Part shown: one piece after another, positions 1 through 11,866 of the stretch
Layout of the letters: the number at the start of each line of letters is the position of its first letter
Position numbering within the stretch: the first letter of the stretch is position 1
NCBI RefSeq assembly: GCF_000006405.1
Contig: NW_003216064.1
Location: 311,009 to 375,008, forward strand
From: Perkinsus marinus ATCC 50983
Lineage: Eukaryota > Perkinsozoa > Perkinsida > Perkinsidae
Length of the DNA stretch: 64,000 nt
Reading direction: 5' to 3'
Notes under the pieces: generated by a model
The model's input: only the letters and a program-made list of their open reading frames with translations
Told to the model about the DNA's origin: nothing
Databases searched by the model: none
Translations under genes and position numbers: made by a program

Positions 1-76
1 AGTTTATCCCTTCGAAGGTTGCATCATGCAGTTCAATTTCTCGTGACCTGTTTCGTGTGGTAGGTACCCGGGAAGC

Positions 77-1235
77 TTCAGTCCTGGAGACATTCTCATA
101 AAGCAAGGAGATGAGGGTGATGCCTTCTGGATAGTCGAGAGTGGTCAATATGACATCTACGTCTATCGATCCCCTGAGGGCGATACCGCTCCTGCTGGCG
201 ATGATGTTCCTCTCGGTGACAAAGTGAGCCCCTCCGTAGTGGCTAGGAGTACCGTGGAGGAGTGTAGGTCCTGAGCTGTACGAAGGGTGCATGCTTTGGT
301 GAGCTAGCCCTCATGTACAAGGCTCCTCGAGCGGCAACAGTGAAGTGTACAGAGGCCGGCAAGGTAAATGCGAACAGAGAAGAAGCACTTGCTTTGTTTT
401 TCAACTCGTTGTGGTATGTTCAGACTTGGGGACTCGACCGTTTATCCTTCCAAATGATGGTCATTTCGGCCGAGTCGACTAAGAAGAAGAAGTACGAGGA
501 TTTCTTACGATCAGTAAGTGAGGACTAACTTGGTCATCATCACAGCTGTGCCATCCTCGAGGGCCAAGTGAACTGTTTAGTCTCATCTTAAGCCTCATTA
601 CGTTGGGGATGACTTCATTGTCATTCTCCCATGGCAGATGCCCATACTGAAGGATCTCAATCACTACGAGTTGTGCCAACTGTCGGACATGCTGGAGCCG
701 AAAGAGCACAAGGCCGGAGATGTCCTCATGAAGCAAGGAGAGCCCGGCGATAAGTCCTCCCCCACATGCAGCGGGGAATCCTTCATAGTGCGTTGCTCAG
801 CTTCTACATCCTCGAATCGGGAGAGGCTAAGGCTTGTTTGACTGGTGAGGATGGCAATGAGGTCGTCGCCAAAGTTTATAACACCCCTGGGGAGTAGGTT
901 TGAAACGCATAATTTAACGCTAGAATGGTCATACCACTCTTCCAGTTACTTTGGCGAGCTGGCTTTGTTGACCAAGGCCCCTAGGAAGGCTACAGTCTAC
1001 GCGTCTGGTAAAGGCTGCCGAGTGTTGAGTCTCTCGAAGGAGAAATTCGACCGCGTTCTTGGGCCTATCAGACGCCGCTTGGAGGACAAGATGAGCGATG
1101 TAGCAGTGCGGGGCTGTGAGCTTTACAATTGGTGTATTTCAGTACCCTCAGTATGCGGACATCATTCAGCAACAGGCCGAGTGTGAGCCCGGTAGCGTCC
1201 CACCTCGGTTTCGGACGAAGGATAGTTCTTGTTAG
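77..1235 (+). CDS. cAMP-dependent protein kinase regulatory subunit, 3' part
   Basis: Two tandem cyclic-nucleotide-binding domains of a PKA regulatory subunit, which binds cAMP and releases the catalytic kinase subunit. Domain A shows FSPGDILIKQGDEGDAFWIV (from 77) and, after an intron, FGELALMYKAPRAATVKC (from 295). Domain B starts PILKDLNHYELCQLSDMLEP (about 641) and has GDYFGELALLTKAPRKATVY (about 946-1005); FGELAL...PR.ATV is the phosphate-binding cassette signature with its Arg. Introns read as 366-423, 514-637, 754-800, 894-945 and 1100-1142, all GT-AG; the domain A intron near 224-275 has ambiguous limits. The stop TAG is at 1233-1235. The N-terminus (dimerization region, inhibitor site) lies upstream of the window. 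No kinase domain follows, which argues against PKG. Confidence 0.85.
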
Positions 1236-3239
1236 GTTCTCCTAGCGACATGATAGGATCTTCTGACGACGAAGTAAGTGCAGGAGTATTATCAATACAC
1301 TTCCAAGTTGTTTGCCTCAGGAGAGTAATCAAGCCCGCTAAACCCGGCAGACCCGTGTATGAAAAAAACTGGTGTTTCAGAATGTTGAAGACTTTGTGGA
1401 GGAACCGTAGATGGAAGCCTAATGACAACATGATATTATCATGCGCATGATATGTCGATTATAGGTCGATTTGTTCTTGAACGTTGTGGTGTTATAGTCA
1501 AGCAAAGGGAAGAACCCGGAGGGAACACCCAAGTTCGATGATTCATACAAAGAGGCCCATTTTCTTCACTTTCTTTCTCAACGTGTCGAATACTATTACA
1601 CGCCATGGAGGATATGTACACGTCTACACTGTTCTTGCAACGTAATCGCCAACTCGATACGATGAGGCATACATGACGGGATAATCCTCGAAGGATCCAA
1701 CCCTGCATGGAAAGTACCCTGTGATGTTCTATACAAGGCCTGTTCTCATCGAACCATCGATGTCACAATGACGAAAATCCGTGAATGCTGTTCCGCTCCG
1801 CCGTCGACCACGATTGAACTCAAGATGCTGCTGGCCGTAGGAGTAAGCATATTCGCCGGGGTCGACTTGGCGGGACGAAGGGGGAGGTTGGGCTCTCCTA
1901 CATTCAACTGGAAATTTGGTCCAGTGGGCCAAGCGTGATGATATGTAAACCTTTCTGTGTATTGCTGGTATCGCTGATGACCCCGGTTCGGAGTCTATTG
2001 ATAGGTGGTCCCAATACGCTCCAGGTCGGAAGAGAACGAAACCTCGTTAGGTTCATAGGCTACAACGATGTAGCGATTAACCTGGTCTCGCCCCTCGGTG
2101 GCATAGGCCGACAGCCTGTCCTGTTACTCGGCGTCAATATCAGCTTCATCAAAGGCTTCCTGGCGAGTGTGCATCATTGTCAGTACTCCTCTTGATCACA
2201 CCCACCAGATCCTCTGCTCAGACTTGTCTCTGCGGCCCAATATGCGGCCATATATGCATGTATGAGAGTATCCAGATCTCCTAGCACAAAAACCGGAGAA
2301 CTTCATCGCTCGCCATCGAGCACTCCAGTCACCCATGTATGCTGTCACCAATCCCTTGCCGAAACATAAAGCTTCCATACAATTTCGTTTCTCGTTACTG
2401 TTTCGTTTTTGCCTAGTGTCGAGTTAGTTTGGCCTCATAATTTAGTTAATTGAGACTAAATTGTAGTCTTAATTCACTTTCCCACTCTGTTGATCGCCCC
2501 AATCAACTTCCCATGGGAGATCCCCATTCCACAGCCGTTGGACACCCTCTACATGAACAACTATGTACCACTGGAATGTATTAGCTTGGAATACAACTGA
2601 AGCTTATACCATATACTGCGAGGGTAAAGGAGCACGTGGCGTAGATGTGTTGACAGCAGTATACTCACCGCGACTGGATGGAGACATCCTCCATAAGAAG
2701 GGGCAAACTGCCCCGTCCTCAGCCACATTACGGCTGCTATTCAGAATCTTCACGTAAAGCTGTTGAAAATCTCGGGTGCCAATTTGGCAGTGTCAAAGTA
2801 ACCACTGTGGCGCTGCCATGTTAATCGTCACATTGCATAATACTCAACACCTGTTTTGAAGATTCGTCTTCGAAGTTCAAGGTTAGCTTAATCGTAGTCA
2901 CCAGTCAGTGGCCATATATCCACCAAAATTCTCGAGCATTGACTCCAATCAACACTCGATTATCACAGTGATAATATACTTGTGGTATCAGAGATGTCTT
3001 ATCTTTTTTCTATGATAAAACAAAAAGACATTTCGATTAGCGTAGATCCCAGGTCAGTACGAAACTGGGTTATTACTATCGCTGTATAACTGATCCATCG
3101 ACACCTCCCAACTACTCTCAACACATAACCAACAATATCATGCTGAAATCGAACGTTATGTATGGGTCTCGCTTTGACAAGTTACTGAAACAAGCAAAGA
3201 CTTCTTCGACCGTACAATAACACCCTCATAAATCCTAGC
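1236..3239. other. intergenic stretch, no supported gene
   Basis: About 2 kb between the PKA regulatory subunit and the convergent coiled-coil gene. Short open frames exist on both strands, the longest about 86 codons at 1935-2195, but none shows a recognisable motif or a convincing splice structure. The stretch 2400-3100 is AT-richer than neighbouring coding DNA. I see no RNA gene or clear repeat. Confidence 0.5.
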
Positions 3240-3881
3240 TCATTGGGGAGCAGGAGAGGCACCAGTGCTGGGTTGTTGGATCGTGCTGTATATGACGTTA
3301 CCCGATTGCTGAGCTGTGTAGTAAGGATAGCTAACCGGAGCGCCAGGGTATGCAGCAGGAGGCATACCAGCGACCTGACCAGTCCGCTTGCGTTCACGCT
3401 CTTGATGCTCCTGAACCATCTTCTGTTGATGAGCCTGGATATCGAGCTGCATAGCAGTAGTCTCAATCTGCATGCGCTGTTGAATTGCAGCCTGCTCTAG
3501 GCCTCTGTTGTTAGTCTGGTACTGGCCCTCGAGATCGAAAAGGGCAGCTTGTCGCTCCTTCTCAATAGTTCCCTTGGTGTATTCCATCTGTCTGTCATGA
3601 TCGGCGTTGATGTGGGACTTCTGGAGCTGATACATCTGATCGTGCTGCTGCAAGGCAAGCTTCACGCGAGACTCCAACTCTCGAAGAGCCTTCTCTTTCT
3701 GCTTCATGACTATCTTCTCATCAATCATAGGACCAGATGGCGGGACAACGGAGGACGTAGTTGCAGGTTGATTAGTGTAGTAAGTAGAGCCAACTGTGGG
3801 CTGAGTAGAGTAGTATGTAGCCCCAGCGGTGGTCTGTGTAATAGTAGAAGGAACCTGTTGAGGAGTGATAGAGATGCTCAT
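3240..3881 (-). CDS. Gln-rich coiled-coil protein (213 aa), function unknown
   Basis: An intact single-exon frame of 213 residues ending in TGA. The N-terminal 50 residues are Thr/Ser/Tyr/Pro-rich with Y-Y-x-T-Q-P repeats. Residues about 53-165 are highly charged and Gln-rich with no prolines, starting MIDEKIVMKQKEKALRELES, and should form a long coiled coil. The C-terminus again turns Pro/Tyr/Gln-rich. There is no signal peptide or membrane segment. The layout (disordered ends, central helix) resembles cytoskeletal or pellicle-associated proteins of alveolates, but I do not recognise the family and assign no function. Frame length and composition make it a real gene; upstream non-coding exons cannot be excluded. 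Confidence 0.7.
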   Translation of the reverse strand: MSISITPQQVPSTITQTTAGATYYSTQPTVGSTYYTNQPATTSSVVPPSGPMIDEKIVMKQKEKALRELESRVKLALQQHDQMYQLQKSHINADHDRQMEYTKGTIEKERQAALFDLEGQYQTNNRGLEQAAIQQRMQIETTAMQLDIQAHQQKMVQEHQERERKRTGQVAGMPPAAYPGAPVSYPYYTAQQSGNVIYSTIQQPSTGASPAPQ

Positions 3882-4887
3882 CGGTACTGGGAGACTCTAA
3901 ATGAGAACTGAATGCATAGAATAACCCCTCGGGATCGGTTAAGCACGGGATCACAAGTTTTCGACCGAGAAGAACATCTGGGAGGGGACGGTATACCTGA
4001 AACGGTTAGGGCGAGCGAGGGACGGTAATGCGCCGAGACCAACATGCGCAGCGAAACTGTGAGTTCCCAAGTTTGGGACACCAATATCAAGGGAAATTTC
4101 GAGTGATGATAACTCCAGAAGTCTCATGAAAAGGTACCCTGTAATCAAATTATAGCGCTTGTAATCCCCACTACTGCTCACCAGGGTAGGATCCTCGAGC
4201 TTGAGACTTCAAGGAAGCTGTGGGCAGACATGACTCTCCCCAAATGCTGAACTATTGGCGTGATTAGCTCGACATGTGATACACTTCATTCCAAGTGGGA
4301 TTCTCCGGAGGTTCTGATGGAAATTGCAACAAGTCCACCCCCGGAAGAGCACACTTCATCATTCGAGCTGTCGGAAATTCCGACTTGCAATCCTAGGCGG
4401 AATAGACTCTATTCAATAGAGTAGAAGTCGTCCCGACGAAATGGATCGTAGAGCCTAGATCTTGGGTCTGATCCAAGCGTTTTGTGGAAGCAGTCTGCAC
4501 CCTCTACCTGGGTTTTTCGGGGATTAGGCAATGATAGATGGAGGATAACACTGAACGCGAGTGGCAAATCATCAATTTATGTATTCTTATCGGGTATTCG
4601 GACATCGACGATCAGATTTGTTTTGGTTTAAGATTGAGCTCCATAATTGAGTGACAATTGATTCCATTGAATTGAACCATTCGATCTATCAAAAAGCTTT
4701 AATAAGAGAAAAAGAGTGTGATGCCTGCGAGAAGCTGAATACTTCAGTCGCTCCAAGCGGGCCGAATGGACATACTATTAGATTCATTCCCTTCAATCGA
4801 CTGGATGATACTGGCTGATCCGCAGATCAAAGAATCCAGCAGCCTTCGAGGGCAAGTTAGTTGCCTCTGCTGAGGCCGACTGGTGAG
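3882..4887. other. intergenic stretch
   Basis: About 1 kb between two minus-strand genes. It should hold the promoter and 5' UTR of the coiled-coil gene and the 3' UTR of subtilisin 1. Only short frames are open and no motif is recognised. Confidence 0.45.
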
Positions 4888-6336
4888 CTATTCAAGAGCA
4901 ATATGCACCGCTTTTAGTGCATCTACTTCCCCGATACCAGATAGGTTCAACCTATTGGGTATACCGGACGTCCTGGATTTCATGATAATGTCCGTAATAT
5001 TCTGACCAGTTAAACCAAGAGTACCGAGCAGAGCAGCGATACCAGCAACTGTAGGGGTCGACATCGACGTACCACTCTTAGTTCCGTACGACCCTACGGG
5101 TATCGTCGAGTTTATATCTACACCTGGAGCGGCAATTTTCGTCACGGAGCCAAGGTTAGACCACGATGGAATAGAGACGTTTGAGTCTGGAATGGAAGTA
5201 CTGGCAGCAACACAGATCATAGACGAAATGTTCTTCGCCAAGGAGCAGGCATAGTACGGTTCTTTATCTAGGGTCAATCCCTCATTACCAGCTGCAACGA
5301 TGGTGACCTGTCCGGCCGCAGCAGCGTTCTTGAACGCTGTTTCGACGATCTTATAGTAGTGATGCCATCCATATGAATGAGAGGACACTGCCGCTCCATG
5401 CGCAATTGAATAGTTTAGAGCCATTAGTGCACTACTGGTTAGACCAATTCCGAAGGAGTTGAAGATCTTCAATATCATTAGCTTCACATTAGGGATCGAC
5501 CCGTTAACGTTCGCCACTCCTGCAATACCAATGCTGTTGTTAGTCTGGGCGGCCGCGATACCAGCACAGTGAGTACCGTGACTATAACCATCAGTTACAT
5601 TGGTGTTATTGTTAACATAGTTGTAGCCGATGGAGCCATCAGCTGGGTTCCTCCAGAATTGATGAATCAGATCCGGATGAGTCATGTCGACACCGGAGTC
5701 GATGATGGCGAGCACAATATTCTTCAACTCTGGTTTGGCCGAGCGAGCGGCTCTCCAGGCAGCTCCCATTCGAATGACTTCGAGGTTACGCTGGCAGGAA
5801 GATATGGGGTCGTTGGTACCAAGAATAGGATTGCCACCAGTACAGTTGGATAGATCCCGTACCTTAGTCGGTGCAGGGATAGGACTCAGTGTGACCTCCG
5901 AATCCGGCTCACAATCAAAGTCGATGCCCAAGATATCTTCAGCTTTCCTCAAGTAGTTCAGAATTTCGCTGTGGCCAACTGAGCATGTGGACTCAACAAT
6001 TTGGATCCCCACGGCAGTCAAGTCATAGACCATACCATCTTGTTCGAAGCATCTCTCACACTTACGGTCATCTTGGGTGAGGATGTGGGCCCTCACACGA
6101 GTGGCAGCCATGGCCTGTGCCATCATATTAGGTACAAGACGGATGTCGAGTGGAGCGCCTCGATGAGATACCCTCACCAATGTGCGGTGGGAGGTACCTT
6201 CACCCAAGCTCATGACGTATACGAGCACCGTCGATAAGAATGCCGAACGTGCGAGCATGATGCTGATCAACAACAACTGATGTAGTGTCCTCTTGATCAA
6301 AGCAATCACCACTGGAGAACAACTCAACACTGACAT
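4888..6336 (-). CDS. subtilisin-like serine protease 1 (S8 family)
   Basis: A secreted S8 serine endopeptidase. All catalytic elements are visible in order: Asp in VLAIIDSGVDMTHPD, His in GYSHGTHCAGIAAA, the oxyanion Asn in VAAGNEG, and Ser in SGTSMSTPTVAGIAALL. A propeptide of roughly 130-150 residues with several cysteines precedes the domain. The frame opens at 6336, but an in-frame ATG at 6258 starts MLARSAFLSTVLVYVMSLGE, a much better signal peptide, so I prefer 6258 as the true start. The product then has about 456 residues and no introns. Abundant extracellular subtilisins are known in Perkinsus; the role here is inferred. A paralogous but divergent protease lies at 29842-31221. Confidence 0.9.
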   Translation of the reverse strand: MSVLSCSPVVIALIKRTLHQLLLISIMLARSAFLSTVLVYVMSLGEGTSHRTLVRVSHRGAPLDIRLVPNMMAQAMAATRVRAHILTQDDRKCERCFEQDGMVYDLTAVGIQIVESTCSVGHSEILNYLRKAEDILGIDFDCEPDSEVTLSPIPAPTKVRDLSNCTGGNPILGTNDPISSCQRNLEVIRMGAAWRAARSAKPELKNIVLAIIDSGVDMTHPDLIHQFWRNPADGSIGYNYVNNNTNVTDGYSHGTHCAGIAAAQTNNSIGIAGVANVNGSIPNVKLMILKIFNSFGIGLTSSALMALNYSIAHGAAVSSHSYGWHHYYKIVETAFKNAAAAGQVTIVAAGNEGLTLDKEPYYACSLAKNISSMICVAASTSIPDSNVSIPSWSNLGSVTKIAAPGVDINSTIPVGSYGTKSGTSMSTPTVAGIAALLGTLGLTGQNITDIIMKSRTSGIPNRLNLSGIGEVDALKAVHIALE

Positions 6337-6994
6337 CTGCGCTGAATGATGAGTTAGTCAACACAGTTAGTCACACATGTCTGCCCATCCAAGTGGGGCT
6401 CACTCGGCAAGCTATATAGACTACGAGTTGATAGCTCGGACCTACGAGCCGCAACACAATACCGAAGCGGTACGGTGCGCCTCGTGCTCACGCCGTGAGC
6501 CTACACAGCCTCACGGCGTGAACACATCCAACCTGGATCCGGCTCGGAGGTTTTGAGTGAGAGCATCCGATCATATGTGGATCTGTTCAAATAAGGTACA
6601 TCTCAATCGAGCTGCAGTTCGACTATATGGGTCTTCAAGACCCGGTCTTGTACGACGTCTTCTACATTCCCATAATCTACCCGACGCTGTCGGTTCACGC
6701 TGACGCGAGAAGCATGAGATCGGACGGGCGATCGCACAACATAGGCAACTATTTTTTGCGACAACATGAGTTTGTCGAGGGCTCGCGTTACAAGTCGGCT
6801 TTCCTCTGTATGGTAACCCATATAACAGAGCTATGCGATGAGGTTCTTTACGCGCTTGCTTTTTCTCGCGTTCGCGTGCCTCCTAGAAGGAACTTGGAAT
6901 CCCCTGGGGGCCCGATCCTCAACTCAGTCTCCGGCATACCAAGAAGAAAACGTAGGATGTTATACATACACTTCGACCAATAGGATCACTCCGA
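6337..6994. other. intergenic stretch containing a hairpin
   Basis: About 650 bp between the start of subtilisin 1 and the stop of the first hydrolase gene. It should contain the protease promoter. The one clear structure is the perfect inverted repeat at 6488-6521. Plus-strand frames here have no support. Confidence 0.5.
6488..6521. repeat. perfect 12-bp inverted repeat (hairpin)
   Basis: The arm TCACGCCGTGAG (6488-6499) is followed by a 10-nt loop and the exact reverse complement CTCACGGCGTGA (6510-6521). It lies 152-230 bp upstream of the two possible subtilisin starts. It could be a protein-binding site or an RNA hairpin; no family is recognised. Confidence 0.7.
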
Positions 6995-8560
6995 TCAAGA
7001 CAGAGGTTCGGCACTGCCGGTCAACGACACTGAGTAACAGCCACTCGGGCCTCCACCACGACCATCGAATACGTCGATGCAGAACTCCGCCCATTTCTCA
7101 ATTGCCAACTTCCCCTCCTTCAGAATCTGAGCACAGCAAACGGAGGCGAGAATATGGGACTCCGTAGCTTACTAAGCTGAACATGGGGAACACGTGTATC
7201 ATATTGTCATACACTTCTAATCGACAACTCGCCTTCATTGCAACACGCTGAGCGAACGGCAAGATATCTTCCATGAAGCCCTCGACCTCTCCAGCCTGAA
7301 GCTTTGCTCATTTGATCGATTTTCTCAGCATCTACCTGCAACAAGATTGGGCAGCCTACGAGCATACCTGAATCTCCTAAGACGACACTCGCCAGCTGGG
7401 CCTGACCGACAAACCAACCATCAAACCATTTCCAATGGTAACCATAAGACTTCTTCCGTGTTGTTGAAGCTCTCATTTCTGCTCACGATATGCCATTCAT
7501 CGGTCCTATCGGCATCCTCGGTACAAGGTAATCTATACCATTCGCCTTGCAGTAGAGTCACTCCAGCGTTCCACACCATCACATTCGATAGCATATCTCG
7601 ACTCATGTCGTATTCGTAGGCACTCAGACTTTTGCCCAAGTCCACCACGGGGGACATAGCCAGACAACACGCCGGTGTAGGCAAGGTGTAACCGAACGTC
7701 TCCTTTCCCAAACACTTGAGAAGCCCCAGAGCAAGCGCGCCTCCTGCTGAATCGCCGGCGATGACGACACTTTCGGGCTTCGTGGGGAAGCGGCTTTGAC
7801 TCAAGACGTATTTATAACCCTCCAGCACCTCTTTGAGCTGGTTAGGGAACACGCAGTGAGGGGCCAGGGAATAGTCAATGATCATAGCGACAACTTTCCT
7901 TCTCGCTCGTCCACAAGAAATCAACTTGGTCTGCAACTCACTTATCAACGATGCACAAAGTTCTAGGTGGCTCGATGCTCCATCGAAAAAGCAATATCCC
8001 CCACCATGAATGTAGTAGAGGACGACGTGCTCGGTCGAAGCCGCAGGCGTAGTAAAGTCAGAGAAATACACCTAAAGGGATGGATGATCCTGGCTCCGAC
8101 TCACAGCTCACATTCCACAAATGATCGCGGTGATTCTGACTATTATTCCACCATGGAATTTCCATGCAAGTTTCTCGGTAATAGCAAGTTATGTGTTCGC
8201 CGATCTGGCAAGATGTAGCATTCAATGTCCTCACCCAGGTGCCCTTCAGCGAGGATTTCTGCACAGCGACACTCTCTGTCCTTAAACGCGGATGAAGCAT
8301 CTCTGCGAATGGCGGCCCAAAGACCTGGGCAAACGCTTGTGAGGCACTCTCATAAAAGACTTGCCCACTTTGGTAAGGCTGTCCACCACAGCCATAACTT
8401 CAGCGAAGTACTTCGGCGCGTCGCTGGACTTGTCGGAAAACTAGTAAGCGGCTCATCTATACATCAGAAGCTCCCACTACCTCAGGCGGAAGCTGTAGCA
8501 GTAGCGCTAGCGTCAGGGACCAACTGATATCACAGCTGAAGAATACATGGGCCATGAGCT
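6995..8560 (-). CDS. alpha/beta hydrolase, HSL-like (tandem copy A)
   Basis: An esterase/lipase of the hormone-sensitive-lipase type, hydrolysing carboxylic esters. The core exon (about 7460-8071) shows the oxyanion motif [15 protein letters not shown] and the nucleophile elbow [15 protein letters not shown]. Downstream exons continue with [26 protein letters not shown], then [16 protein letters not shown], which carries the catalytic His, and finish near [20 protein letters not shown] with TGA at 6995-6997. Exons upstream of 8071 include [20 protein letters not shown]. The 5' end is unresolved, so 8560 is approximate. Two paralogs follow head-to-tail at 9631-11829 and 11867-13809. No signal peptide was located. 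Confidence 0.8.
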
Positions 8561-9630
8561 GACAGAATCACTTGCGTGGCGAGGGAAAGTTGACACAGGC
8601 GCTACCTCTGCCACAACACGAATAGAGTTCTTGATGAGGTATCCGCAGGCGCCAAGGTGCAAACTAGAGAGGCTTCTGCCCAAGAAGAAATTCCAAGTGG
8701 AGCTCTCCTTAAGAAAGACTCACCTGACGAGCTCCTCCCCCTGGTTTCTGTAGCTAAGACGATACACGACCGAGACCAGGAACCTTGGGACTCGGAAAAT
8801 GATACCCCAGGCAAGCATGATCGAGAAATGCAACAACGAGACTTATCTCACTAAAGAAAGACACTGATTCACAACCCCCGTTACGAAAACAGAACTGAAG
8901 TATCCCTCCCATGGCAGTGACTCGAAACCAAGCAGTGGCTCAGTCAAGGTCTGGATGTGGCTTCACGGAGCCTATTGGACGAGCTACGTCGAGTCAAGTG
9001 CTGACCAACGAGCAGAGACTTGTCAATGAGGCTGTGAAAAAAATCCCACTCCTTGAGGGGCATCTCTCTCTGTGGTATTAACCGAGACTCTGGGATACAG
9101 CATGACAAGCTCAGCAGAAGTAGATTGACCCGAGAGATCAGTGCAAAATGTGGAAGGTATTTAGACGCGAGTGGCCCTATCAGCATGGTCGAAGGAGAAC
9201 ATCAGAGAGCTGCCCTACGCCAACGACCAAGTCCGGCCGCCTTCACCTAATGCTTCGATTCGCCCTCATTCAATCCATTAATTCTTTCCCTACTCCGTCA
9301 TCGGATGACCAGTAGGCTTCATCGTGCCACTCACCGAAACGCGACGGACGACCCTACAAGGAGCAACTGGCAGTATATCATAGTAAGCAATTTGAGAGAC
9401 AATCTCGATCGAAACTCAAGGGGGGCTGAAGGACAGCACGAGAAGGTAGGTTCGCAGAATTAACACCACCAGAGCAATGAGGGTCTTCAGCAAGGCTAGT
9501 GGCATGATTCGCTCGAACACAGACAATATTAACAACTCAATACGGCAATCCAGAGAACACAGTAGGTATGAGTATGTTGGTGAATGTCAATTACGACATC
9601 ACCTAGACGGACTTCGTCGTCGATAGCCCA
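8561..9630. other. region between hydrolase genes A and B; may hold 5' exons of A
   Basis: About 1.07 kb with short open frames on both strands. By analogy with copy B, which has several small 5' exons, some first exons of copy A probably lie here, but I could not follow a splice chain with confidence. Confidence 0.35.
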
Positions 9631-11829
9631 TCACGCTGCTTGGGCCATAGCAGCTTTTTCCGGGTGCACATCCTGCTTATGCAAAGGCTCCACAGTATCC
9701 TCGAAAATGGCGAAGGCTTGTCCGACAGGCATCTTCTCGCCCTCAATCGCCTTAGAAACGAAATCGGCCCAACGATTTATTGCGATTTGTCCAAGAGGAA
9801 TCACCTAGACAGAAATAATGGCCACAAAGTGCAACAAGAGGGCGGACAAGCTGGAGCCCGCCAGGTGTAGCAAAATGATCTTACAGATGAAAACATAGGG
9901 AAGACGTGTATCATCCGATCGTAAACTTCATAGCAGACGGCCTCTCGTGCTTTAGTGGCAAATGCATCGACGCCTCCTCTGAGTGCTTCAGTAGCTCCAA
10001 TCTACCAAAAAAACTACTTGTCGATTGAGCAACAAGCTTCTCACCTGCAGTAGGATCGGTACGTTGCCGAAAGCTGAAGGGTCCAACTTGCCACGTGCGA
10101 CCGAGAACAAAGGATGCTGAGGCGAGAGAAAAATCACGACATCATAAAGCTGCGCTGAAGAGTACCTCCTCCATTTTGCCATCGGGAGCCAACGCTCTCA
10201 CCCTAGCCCATTCCTCATCACCAAACCTGCCGGCCTTTTGCACGTAGTCGTCACTCTCCAATGGGCGATCGACCGTATCAAGCCTCTCCCCAGGATGGGA
10301 GGGCCTACCGTACAAGACAGATACACAGTACCAGATCATACCGTTTGAGAGAATATCACGGCTAATATCACAGGGCTTGCGTGCAGCAACGTAAGACATA
10401 TCAACGCACGGTTCCATTGCTAAGCAGCAAGCCGGACGAGGCAGATCTCCACAGAAATCGTGCTCTGCTAGGCACTTCAGGAAACCCAAAGACAAAGCTG
10501 CCCCCGCTGAGTCGCCACCGACGACGATGTGATCGCTCTTTATGGGGAACCGTTTTTGGGAGAGCAAGAATTCATAGCCCTTCACCACTTCTTGCAGCTG
10601 GGTAGGGAGTATTTTCTCGGGGGCGGTGTCGTAGCTGAGTATGTACGCAACCACAGCAGCGTCCCTCAAACCATCGCTGCGGAGTTTCTCCTGCATAACC
10701 TCGACCATGTTCGCGACCAGCTCCAGATGACTCGTCACGCCGTCGAAGAAGCAGTAACCACCTCCATGAATATAGTAGAGAACCACGAGATCTTTGGATG
10801 AATGAGGCTCCTCTCCACTCCACACCTGGCAACAGTACACACTCAGTTGAGACGTCTTTGCTGCTCCCGACGGAAAACTTCTAATCTCAGGAGAGTATGC
10901 TTACCCAAAGGCCGCTGTTGACATCCTCGTTGGCGGGAATTTTCTCGGTGTTCATCTCAGGATGATAGAAATACGCATAAACGGGCAGATACACCTGCTC
11001 AAGAAGATGCTTAGACACTAGTTATCGTGATCATACTAGCACTCACCTTGCCGAGAGCCTCTTCAACTCTTACAATTTCAGGTACTAATTCAGTGTCTTC
11101 ACTCGACTCGTCATTAAGCTGAAAACAACGAGGGAAATGCAACCATCGATTGATAAGAAGCAGATTTACTTCCTTAGGCATCTGCAAGAGCTTAGCCACG
11201 AGCACCTCGCTCGTCACAGCTTCACCTTTCACGCGCATCCACAGCAACTACGATGAACTCTCCCAACAGATCGATTCGGCTAAGCCGCTTACCGCCGATG
11301 ATGTCTCCACCATGTGCTTGACCACGAGATACCACGCCCTGGGACTCATCCCGAGAAATGACCTACAAAGTCGGTATGAGTGATAATGGACCTCGAAGAC
11401 TCCTCACTTTAGAAGTTCAGTCCCTTCGGGTGTGACGAAAGGCACCGAATGTAGACCAGCTTCTGTCAAGACTTGAAGTGTCTTGAAAAGGGTCATACAA
11501 ACAATAGAAAGTAACAAAGAACAAATCCTTCGAGAAATGAAAACCCCATTATTGGCAATGGTTGAACTAGCGAATACAACTCCGATGCAGCGGCAGCATT
11601 GGAGACAGCGCAGTCGTAAGTTGCACAAATCACGACACAACGAGGACGGTGAAGGCACTTGAGACAACAATACGATCGCTGTTGAGTCGAAGGCTTTGAT
11701 AGATAGTCTAAATAGGATTGTGAGCAATAGTACCGGAGAAATAATGGATAATAAAAAGTACACGACGTTTGACTTTACTCACGCAACAAATTGCTGAAGG
11801 CTGGTGAAAACCAGTATTGCATCGTTCAT
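9631..11829 (-). CDS. alpha/beta hydrolase, HSL-like (tandem copy B)
   Basis: The best-resolved of the three paralogs. Exon 1 starts at ATG 11829 (MNDAILVFTSLQQFV) with a GTGAGT donor. Further 5' exons include TLFKTLQVLTEAGLHSVPFV, AVTSEVLVAKLLQMPKEVNL and VYLPVYAYFYHPEMNTEKIP. The core exon (about 10163-10840) has [14 protein letters not shown] and HIVVGGDSAGAALSLG; note Ala for the second Gly after the nucleophile Ser. Then come HPLFSVARGKLDPSAFGNVP, the catalytic His in [16 protein letters not shown], and a last exon IPLGQIAINRWADFVSKAIE ending in TGA at 9631-9633. Introns are about 40-70 nt. The stop of copy C lies only 37 bp upstream of this start. Substrate unknown; likely cytosolic. 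Confidence 0.82.
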
Positions 11830-11866
11830 TGTGGATCGATTCCACTATGCTGAAAATGTCAAGATT

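Noticed and set aside
3243-3911. Plus-strand ORFs opposite the coiled-coil gene
   Set aside because: Composition is the mirror of the Gln/Glu-rich coding strand (Leu/Ser-rich), typical of shadows.
9584-9870. Plus-strand ORFs at 9584-9870
   Set aside because: The minus strand carries the conserved last exon of hydrolase B (IPLGQIAINRWADFV...), which explains the open plus frames.
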